Positions 57,799 through 63,368 of a stretch of 63,368 nucleotides of DNA are shown piece by piece. The stretch is from positions 1 to 63,368 of the forward strand of contig NZ_BPQP01000045.1 in the NCBI RefSeq assembly GCF_022179305.1. The letters are read 5' to 3'. The notes under the pieces are model-generated. The model was given only the letters and a program-made list of their open reading frames with translations. It searched no databases and had not been told where the DNA came from. Each line of letters opens with the position of its first letter. The stretch's first letter is position 1. This stretch comes from Methylobacterium iners (GTDB lineage: Bacteria > Pseudomonadota > Alphaproteobacteria > Rhizobiales > Beijerinckiaceae). The position numbers were made by a program, and so were the translations under genes.

Positions 57799-58254
57799 TT
57801 ACCCGCGCAGGGGGCCAGCGGCCGACGGGACGGCTGCCGGCGGCTTCGACCGAGGTCCGCGGAAGACGTGCCGGCTGAGGACGACGTAGTTCAGGACCGG
57901 AATGGCGATGCAGACGATGAGGATCGACGCCTCGGGTGATGCGCCGAGCCACCCGCTCGCCAAGGCGGGGACGACGGCGGAGGCGGCGTATCCCGCGAGG
58001 GTCAGGGCGGAGAAGCGCCAAGCGGCGCCGGCGCCCGCTTCGCGATCCGCGAAAGTGAGTCGGCGATGGCCGCGGTAGGACCAGGCGGCGGCAAGACCGT
58101 AGGCCACCGGCGAGGCGAGGACGATCGGTAGACCGAGCCTTGTCACGAAGGCCCAGGTCGCGCCCGCGTAGATCAGCGTGGCGATCCCGCCGACGATCGC
58201 CATCGCAGCAAACCGAACGAGGATCGATGGAGCGTGGCGGGGCTCGGTCGGCAT
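57799..58254 (-). CDS. GtrA family membrane protein
   Basis: A 151-residue four-helix membrane protein of the GtrA family (FAAMAIVGGIATLIYAGATW, ASPVAYGLAAAWSYRGHRRL with the family-typical FADRE after LT, FSALTLAGYAASAVVPALAS, ILIVCIAIPVLNYVVLSRHV). GtrA-like proteins are thought to flip polyprenyl-linked sugars. The downstream gene encodes a glycosyltransferase-like membrane protein, supporting such a role. The hydrophilic tail is Pro/Arg-rich. Confidence 0.87.
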   Translation of the reverse strand: MPTEPRHAPSILVRFAAMAIVGGIATLIYAGATWAFVTRLGLPIVLASPVAYGLAAAWSYRGHRRLTFADREAGAGAAWRFSALTLAGYAASAVVPALASGWLGASPEASILIVCIAIPVLNYVVLSRHVFRGPRSKPPAAVPSAAGPLRG

Positions 58255-58323
58255 CTCACGCGCTGTCGGTCGGGCGGATCATCCCTACCTTCTAGCGGCC
58301 CCGGCTTAAGTCCGGCTTAAGCT

Positions 58324-59064
58324 TCAGATCCCGGCGTACCAGGCGAAGCCCAGCTCCGCGACCATGCTGCCGCGGCCCTTGCCGATGCCGTCGACGCGCG
58401 CCACGGCCTCGATGCTCGTCAGGTATTTCAGGCTCTTGTAGCCGAGCTGCCGCTCGACCCGCAGGCGCACCGGCGCGCCGTGCGCGACGGGGAGGTCGGC
58501 CCCGTTCATGCCGTAGGCGAGGATCGTCTGCGGATGGAGCGCGTCGAACAGATCGTAGCTGTCCCACCAGCCGTCGACGCTGCGGATGACGATGTACCGC
58601 GCGTCCGGCTGGAGCCCGACCGTCGCCAGGAGGTGGCTGAGCGGCGCGCCGGTCCAGCCCGCGATCGCCGACCAGCCCTGCTCGCAGCTGTGCAGGGTGA
58701 TCTGCGTGCGCGCCGGCATTGCCCGCAGCTCGGCGAGCGAGAAGGCTGCGGGACGCGCGACGAGGCCGCTCACCGGAAGGCGCCAATCGGCGAAGCCCGC
58801 GGTCTTGGAGCGCTGATAGGCCTCGTCCTTCGGGTCCGTCGTGTTGATGGTCGGAAAGACCGTCGAGATCGCCTCGGGCCCGAATTCGCGGACGAGGGGC
58901 TGGTGGCGCAGGAGCCAGCGCTGCGTGGCGAAGGTCAGCGCGTTGCTGAGCCCATAGGGGTTGGCGAGGTCGCGCAGGGCCGGCGCATCGCAGCCGCCGA
59001 GGGCCGCACTCGTCGCGAGCGCGCCGCCGCCCGCGAGCCATTGTCGTCGGGAGATCCCGGTCAT
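58324..59064 (-). CDS. molybdopterin-dependent oxidoreductase, sulfite-oxidase family
   Basis: A 246-residue Tat-exported enzyme (MTGISRRQWLAGGGALATSA with the twin Arg). The pterin-binding fold has TVFPTINTTDPKDEAYQRSK, LRAMPARTQITLHSCEQGWS with the Cys as the probable molybdenum ligand, and the conserved GAPLSHLLATVGLQPDARYI. The domain is the compact SUOX/MsrP type without a dimerisation domain. It overlaps the cytochrome b gene upstream by four bases, so that membrane protein is its likely electron partner. The substrate is unknown. Confidence 0.88.
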   Translation of the reverse strand: MTGISRRQWLAGGGALATSAALGGCDAPALRDLANPYGLSNALTFATQRWLLRHQPLVREFGPEAISTVFPTINTTDPKDEAYQRSKTAGFADWRLPVSGLVARPAAFSLAELRAMPARTQITLHSCEQGWSAIAGWTGAPLSHLLATVGLQPDARYIVIRSVDGWWDSYDLFDALHPQTILAYGMNGADLPVAHGAPVRLRVERQLGYKSLKYLTSIEAVARVDGIGKGRGSMVAELGFAWYAGI

Positions 59065-59750
59065 CGACCCCTCTCCGGTGGCAGGACGTAGCGCCCGGTG
59101 ATCATCGAGCGGGTGAGGTTCCAGGCGCCGCCGATGAAGACCTGGGCCACGTGGACGATGAGGAACAGGGTGAGCAGGCAGCCGGCCAGGAAGTGGATCG
59201 TGCGCGCCGAGTGCCGGCCGCCGAACAGCGTGAACAGCTCGGGAAAGGCGGTGGTGAATCCGGGCGACATGGTCAGGCCGGAGAGCACCATCACCGGAAA
59301 CAGCAGGAGGACGACGACGAGATAGGAGAGCTTCTGCAGGGCGTTGTAGCGGCGCGCCTCGTCCCCGCGGGCCGGACGGAGCCTCAGGTGATCGCTGATT
59401 TCCTGCGCCAGGTGGGCGGGCTGGACCTGATCAGGAGCGGGCACGAGATCGTGGCGAATATGGCCGGAGATCATGCCGATCAGCAGGTAGACTCCGCCCG
59501 CGATGACGAGCACCCAGGCGGCGAGGAAGTGCAGGTTGCGGCCCCAGCCGGTCTGTTCGAGGTTGACCGGCAGCGGCAGCTCGATCAGCGCCGGCGCGCC
59601 GAGCGCGCCGGTCTCGCCCCAGTAGAGGTTCGGCAGGGCGAGCAGGATGGCGATGCCGCTGACGAGAAGCAGAAGGAAGGCGGCCGCGCTCAGCCAATGG
59701 GTCACCCGGACCCAGCCGCTGTGGCGACGGATGATCGCCCCGCTCATCAC
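59061..59750 (-). CDS. cytochrome b561/b-type membrane subunit
   Basis: A 229-residue protein with four or five helices and haem-ligand histidines in VRVTHWLSAAAFLLLLVSG, GWGRNLHFLAAWVLVIAGGV, ARTIHFLAGCLLTLFLIVH and HVAQVFIGGAWNLTRSMITG. It is the membrane-bound cytochrome b of the type that pairs with the molybdopterin oxidoreductase encoded next, passing electrons to or from the quinone pool. Its start overlaps the methyltransferase stop by four bases, and its stop overlaps the oxidoreductase start, so the three are coupled. Confidence 0.88.
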   Translation of the reverse strand: MMSGAIIRRHSGWVRVTHWLSAAAFLLLLVSGIAILLALPNLYWGETGALGAPALIELPLPVNLEQTGWGRNLHFLAAWVLVIAGGVYLLIGMISGHIRHDLVPAPDQVQPAHLAQEISDHLRLRPARGDEARRYNALQKLSYLVVVLLLFPVMVLSGLTMSPGFTTAFPELFTLFGGRHSARTIHFLAGCLLTLFLIVHVAQVFIGGAWNLTRSMITGRYVLPPERGR

Positions 59751-60331
59751 CGCCCCCGCAGGACGTCGAGCCGGTACTGGGCCTCGCGCGCGCCGTGGAC
59801 GACGTCGAGGAACCCGCGCGTCCCCGCGATCAAGACCTCCGTCGCGGCATCGCCCGAGAGCGGGTAATCCGTCTCGCCGAGCCAGTGCACGAGGACGAGG
59901 TCGCCGCCGGGCTCCAGGAACTCCGCGATGCGGCGCGCCAGGGCGGCGAGGTCGTCTTGATCAAGGAAGTAGATCACTTCCGAGATCAAGATCAGGTCGA
60001 AGCGCCCCTCCGGCCAGGCGCCCGGCACGGCGGTCCGGGCGAAGCGGACCTGGGGCTGGTCGGCGCAGCGCCGGCGGGCCGCCTCGAGGGCGCTCTCGGC
60101 CACATCGATCGCGACGAGGCTCGCGCAGCGCGGCGCGAGGGCGTGCGTGAAGACTCCGATGGAGCAGCCGATCTCGAGGGCGGACCGGTAGCTCTCGCGC
60201 GGCAGGCTCGCCAGGGTCGCGGCGTATTTCTCCCGCTCGTAGGCGCTCGTCTCGAACCGCCACGGGTCGGGATCGGAGGCGTACATGCCCTCGAAGTAGT
60301 CGGGCGGGAGCGTGGCTTGGCGGCGCGTCAT
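59747..60331 (-). CDS. NodS-like SAM-dependent methyltransferase
   Basis: A 194-residue methyltransferase of the NodS type. Features: PPDYFEGMYASDPDPWRFET near the start, the SAM site ALEIGCSIGVFTHALAPRC, an acidic DVAESALEAARRRC and the post-motif FDLILISEVIYFLDQDDLAA. In Methylobacterium-like genomes such genes often sit with acyl-CoA dehydrogenase-like, PIG-L deacetylase and glycosyltransferase genes; only the dehydrogenase-like gene is here. The ATG at MTRRQATLP is preferred over an upstream frame. It overlaps the cytochrome b gene by four bases. Confidence 0.87.
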   Translation of the reverse strand: MTRRQATLPPDYFEGMYASDPDPWRFETSAYEREKYAATLASLPRESYRSALEIGCSIGVFTHALAPRCASLVAIDVAESALEAARRRCADQPQVRFARTAVPGAWPEGRFDLILISEVIYFLDQDDLAALARRIAEFLEPGGDLVLVHWLGETDYPLSGDAATEVLIAGTRGFLDVVHGAREAQYRLDVLRGR

Positions 60332-60341
60332 GACGCGGATC

Positions 60342-61481
60342 CTACGGCGTCCGGCGCCAGAGCGCATCCGCCGGCCCGTCCTCGGCGAGCACGTAGGCGG
60401 CGGCGTGGGCCAGCGCCCGGTCGGGTCCCGGCTGGCGGAGATAGGTGGCGAGGTCGCGCGTCAGGCGCTCGAGCGGGTGGGGTTCGAGGAAGCCGGCGAG
60501 GCCGACCGAGCGCTGGGCGCGCTCCAGGACCTCGAGCCCTGCCCGTTCGACGGCGAGCCGCGCCAGGTTGACGTAGGCGAGAACCTGGTCCGGCCGCGCG
60601 GAGGCATCCGCCGCGAAGGCGGCGGCGCGCTCGACGAAGAGGCGCGCGCCCTCGACGGCGATGGCGGCCTCGCCCATCCGCGCGAGCTGGTGCGGGTCGC
60701 CGTCCCGCCCTGTCGCGCGCAGATGCGCGCGGGCGGCATCGAACACCGCCTCGATCCCGCCGAGTTGGACCGCCGCGAAGCGCCAGGCGCCGCCGGAGAA
60801 GGTCGGCTCGCGAAAGTAGTCGTCCGGCTCGCCGACCTGCGCCTCGGGGCCGACGCGAAGCCCGGAGAAGTCGACGGCACCGGAGGCCGAGGCCCGCATG
60901 CCCTGAGCCCGCCATGCGGTGAGATCGGCCCGCTCGCCCGCCACCAGGTCGACGACGAGCATCTGCGTGCGGCCGTCCGCGATCCGGGCTGTGACGAGGG
61001 GCCGGGTCACCCAGCCGGCCCCCGAGGCGAAGGTCTTGCCGCCGGAGAGCAGGCCGTCCGCGAGGCCGAGCCCATCGGCGGGCGATTGCGTGTTCCAGAC
61101 GCCGAACAGGTGCCCGGCGCAGGCGTCGGCCGCGAGCCGGTCCCGGACCGCGGGAGCGGCGTAGCTCAGGATCAGGCCGAGCGCGTTGACGTGGCCCTCG
61201 TAGAGCCGTCCGAGCGCCAGGCTGCCCTGGCCCACCTGGGCGAGCACGTCGAGCAGGGTGCCGACCCTGCCGCGCTCGGACAGACCGGCGCCGCCGAGCA
61301 CCGTCGGCAGCGGCGCGGCGAGCAGGCCGGTCCGATGAAGCTCGGCGACCTCCTCGCTCGGGAAGCCGCCGGGCCGGTCAAGGGCGTGCGCACGGGTCGC
61401 GGCCAGGGCGGCGACGGCGCGCGCGTCGGAGACGGGATCTGACGATGCGGCGATCGCGTGGTTCTGAGCGACGAGATTCAT
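60342..61481 (-). CDS. acyl-CoA dehydrogenase-like flavoprotein
   Basis: A 379-residue protein of the acyl-CoA dehydrogenase fold. The N-terminal helical domain has FPSEEVAELHRTGLLAAPLP and GGAGLSERGRVGTLLDVLAQ. The middle strand domain has LSGGKTFASGAGWVTRPLVT. The C-terminal helices carry FSGGAWRFAAVQLGGIEAVF and LARLAVERAGLEVLERAQRS with ERLTRDLATYLRQPGPDRAL. The usual catalytic Glu is not obvious, as in many members linked to carbohydrate or secondary metabolism. Start MNLVAQNHAI. It leads the minus-strand group and ends 10 bases before the methyltransferase. Confidence 0.82.
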   Translation of the reverse strand: MNLVAQNHAIAASSDPVSDARAVAALAATRAHALDRPGGFPSEEVAELHRTGLLAAPLPTVLGGAGLSERGRVGTLLDVLAQVGQGSLALGRLYEGHVNALGLILSYAAPAVRDRLAADACAGHLFGVWNTQSPADGLGLADGLLSGGKTFASGAGWVTRPLVTARIADGRTQMLVVDLVAGERADLTAWRAQGMRASASGAVDFSGLRVGPEAQVGEPDDYFREPTFSGGAWRFAAVQLGGIEAVFDAARAHLRATGRDGDPHQLARMGEAAIAVEGARLFVERAAAFAADASARPDQVLAYVNLARLAVERAGLEVLERAQRSVGLAGFLEPHPLERLTRDLATYLRQPGPDRALAHAAAYVLAEDGPADALWRRTP

Positions 61482-61747
61482 CTGAGGTTGAACGTGGAAC
61501 AAAGCGTCTCGTTCGGCAAAACACGTCTTCGCGGGGCGGACAGGTTGCCGCGGCCGAAAACCTCTCTTCCGGGGCGCTCGATCTCGTCGCGCCCGTGAGG
61601 GCCGGGAATGACTCGGATTCACGCCGAAGAGATCAGAAGAGGCCGAGGATATACCTTCGATCCATTCTAAAACTTACGCCTTTCCCGGACTTTGTCGATC
61701 TTCTATTAGGCCTCATCGACGAGGCGCGAGGCGTGGCGATCAGCACG

Positions 61748-63076
61748 ATGAACGATCCCGGACAGGCGGCGGCGAGACGATCCTGTGGACCGAGGCTCGT
61801 CTTCGTCCTGCTCCACCGCTGGGTCGGGCTGACCATCGCCGCCTTCCTGTTCGTGTCCGGCCTCACCGGCGCAGTGATCTCGTGGGACCACGAGCTCGAC
61901 GACCTTCTCAATCCGCACCTCCACGCGGTCGCGAGCCAGGGTCCGGCGATGTCCTCCCTCGATCTCGCCGCCGCGGCCGAGGCACGTGACCCTCGGGCGC
62001 AGGTCGTGGGCGTGCCGCTGACGCCGGAGCCGGGGGAGGCGCTGGCCTTCTTCGTGCAGCCCAAGGTCGATCCCGCCACCGGGCAGCTCTACGAGCTCGG
62101 CTTCAATCAGATCTTCGTCGATCCGGTGACGGGCGCCGAGCTCGGCCGCCGCGAATGGGGTCAGGCCTGGCCGATCTCCCGCGAGACCCTGGTCTCGTTC
62201 CTCTACAAGCTCCACTACTCGCTGCACATTCCGGAGATGTGGGGCATCGAGAACTGGGGCGTCTGGTTCATGGGGGGCATCGCGGTCCTCTGGACCCTCG
62301 ACAGCTTCGTCGGGTTCTACCTGACGCTGCCTCAGCGGCGCGGACCGAACCCGCAGCGTCCCGCCGCCGTCGTACGGGAACTCGCCCGCGGCTGGTGGCA
62401 GCGCTGGAAGCCGGCCTGGCGGGTGAAGACATCGGGCAGCGCCTACCGGATCACCTTCGATCTCCACCGGGCCGTCTCGCTTTGGACCTGGGGCCTGCTC
62501 TTCGTGCTCGCCTTCACGGCCTTCTCGCTCAACCTCTACCGGGAGGCCTTCCTGCCCCTGATGTCGACGGTCTCGCAGCTGACGCCGACGCCCTTCGAGC
62601 AGCGCGCGATCGTGCCCAAGCACGAGCCGGTCACCCCGGGCGTGGGCTTCGCGCCGGTGCTGGAGGCGGCGCGGAACGAGGGCGCCAAGCGCGGCTGGGC
62701 GGAGCCCGTCGGCTCGATCTTCTACAACCAGCGCTACGGGATCTACACGGCCCGCTTCTTCCAGCCCGGCGACGACCACGGCGCGGCCGGCGTCGGCCCG
62801 GCCGCCCTCTACTTCGACGGCGGAGACGGGCGGCTGCTCGGCGAGCGCCGGCCCTGGGTGGGGACGGCGGCCGACATCTTCGTTCAGGCCCAGTTCCCGG
62901 TCCATTCCGGCCGCATCCTCGGCCTGCCGGGCCGCATCCTGATCTCGGTGATGGGTCTCGTCGTCGCCATGCTCAGCGTGACCGGCGTGGTGATCTGGTG
63001 GCGCAAGCGCGCGGCGCGGGTCTCGGTGCGGCGCAAGGCAGCGATGCCAGCAGGTTTCCCGGCACCGGCGGAGTAG
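61748..63076 (+). CDS. PepSY-associated TM-helix protein (iron/siderophore reductase-like)
   Basis: A 442-residue membrane protein with four helices typical of the PepSY-TM (PiuB-like) family: HRWVGLTIAAFLFVSGLTGA near residue 22, WGVWFMGGIAVLWTLDSFVG, LHRAVSLWTWGLLFVLAFTA and RILISVMGLVVAMLSVTGVV. Conserved His residues in LHRWVGL, LHYSLHIPEMWG and DLHRAVSL probably bind haem. Such proteins are usually linked to ferric siderophore reduction or uptake. It is divergent from the acyl-CoA dehydrogenase-like gene; the 266-base gap contains AT-rich DNA with a single TTCTAAA at about 61664. Confidence 0.87.
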   Translation: MNDPGQAAARRSCGPRLVFVLLHRWVGLTIAAFLFVSGLTGAVISWDHELDDLLNPHLHAVASQGPAMSSLDLAAAAEARDPRAQVVGVPLTPEPGEALAFFVQPKVDPATGQLYELGFNQIFVDPVTGAELGRREWGQAWPISRETLVSFLYKLHYSLHIPEMWGIENWGVWFMGGIAVLWTLDSFVGFYLTLPQRRGPNPQRPAAVVRELARGWWQRWKPAWRVKTSGSAYRITFDLHRAVSLWTWGLLFVLAFTAFSLNLYREAFLPLMSTVSQLTPTPFEQRAIVPKHEPVTPGVGFAPVLEAARNEGAKRGWAEPVGSIFYNQRYGIYTARFFQPGDDHGAAGVGPAALYFDGGDGRLLGERRPWVGTAADIFVQAQFPVHSGRILGLPGRILISVMGLVVAMLSVTGVVIWWRKRAARVSVRRKAAMPAGFPAPAE

Positions 63077-63368
63077 GCCTCGCCCCTCGAGCGGGTCGTC
63101 AGGCGACGTGGCCAGCGTTTCCGTGGAGGCGCGCCACGGCAGGGCAGCCGAGGACGGCGTCCCGTTCCGCTCCTGTCACGCAGGCCGCATCGACCCATAG
63201 CCGACTCATGAGAAAGTCGACGCGCGCTCGTCCAAAGTAAGCTCTACAGTATCCACTCTGCCGCGGCTATTTCCTGAAAAGCTGCTGTATGATGTCACAC
63301 GAAATACATTTCGATCTATTGATCCTTCATCATCAGATAGTCTCTCACGGGTGCTGATGACTGGGAGA
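63077..63368. other. gene-poor right end with lower GC
   Basis: After the PepSY-TM gene, GC falls from about 70% to near 45% by eye in the last 130 bases. The region contains CGAAAT-AC-ATTTCG (63300-63313) and a TCATCAG / CTGATGA pair (63330-63336, 63354-63360). No supportable gene is present; a 36-codon minus-strand frame at 63099-63209 lacks evidence. This may be the regulatory region of a gene beyond the window or the edge of an acquired segment. Confidence 0.4.

Noticed and set aside
61655-61675. Irr/ICE-like TTCTAAA upstream of the PepSY-TM gene
   Set aside because: Only one half of the expected iron-control palindrome is present, so iron regulation cannot be claimed from sequence.
63099-63209. 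36-codon minus-strand frame starting MSRLWVDAACV
   Set aside because: Too short, no Shine-Dalgarno or family resemblance, and bounded by stops; could be a chance frame.

Overview
The window is about 63 kb of very GC-rich DNA (roughly 70% by eye) with alphaproteobacterial gene content and gene order. There is a TCA-cycle block in the order mdh-sucC-sucD-sucA-sucB-lpd, a ccmI-ccmE-ccmF-ccmH cytochrome c maturation operon beside a FeuP/FeuQ-like two-component pair, and glnD, grpE, dapB, a gloB/methyltransferase divergon and a remnant gene transfer agent (GTA) cluster of the Rhodobacter capsulatus type. Together these suggest a Rhizobiales (Hyphomicrobiales) genome, most likely Methylobacterium or a close relative. 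The genus is inferred from gene content and order only.

Layout. Positions 1-3.5 kb hold a dispersed extragenic repeat, a Crp/Fnr regulator, a collapsed response-regulator relic, a 41-codon membrane ORF and two tandem trypsin-like proteases. Positions 3.5-14.9 kb hold the neck and tail half of a GTA, from g6 (adaptor) to g15 (megatron) plus a DUF2793 gene. The head half (terminase, portal, protease, capsid) is absent here. The cluster is decaying: g9 and g10 are fused in frame by one extra C, g15 carries two frameshifts and an amber codon, a HigBA-type toxin-antitoxin (TA) cassette sits between g14 and g15, and an extragenic repeat sits between g6 and g7. Positions 14.9-17.1 kb look like a lysis cassette (GH24 endolysin plus small membrane proteins).

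Positions 17.2-25.2 kb hold a PepSY protein, the FeuP-like regulator, a VapBC cassette separating it from its FeuQ-like kinase, and the ccm operon. Positions 25.2-31.2 kb hold a small secreted protein, a DUF1007 protein with a NicO-type Ni/Co transporter, an SDR enzyme, a DUF892 ferritin-like protein, XerC and a Gly/Tyr/Arg-rich secreted protein. Positions 31.3-40.6 kb are the TCA block on the minus strand. Positions 40.9-51.8 kb are housekeeping genes (TetR, gloB, methyltransferase, MarC, dapB, gpmA, alkB, grpE, glnD) plus a convergent pair of paralogous secreted proteins.

Positions 52-54.8 kb are an ssu-like sulfonate/nitrate-type ABC transporter. Next come a low-GC two-gene module with a RelE-like downstream gene and an unrecognised 178-residue partner, and then OsmC. 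Positions 56.3-61.5 kb are a closely packed minus-strand group: acyl-CoA dehydrogenase-like, NodS-like methyltransferase, cytochrome b, molybdopterin oxidoreductase, GtrA and a membrane glycosyltransferase-like protein. A PepSY-TM reductase-like gene and a gene-poor, lower-GC tail close the window.

The main theme is a GTA tail cluster caught in decay, and three compact TA or TA-like cassettes lodged in or beside otherwise conserved operons. The best candidate for something undescribed is the two-gene module at 54.8-55.6 kb.
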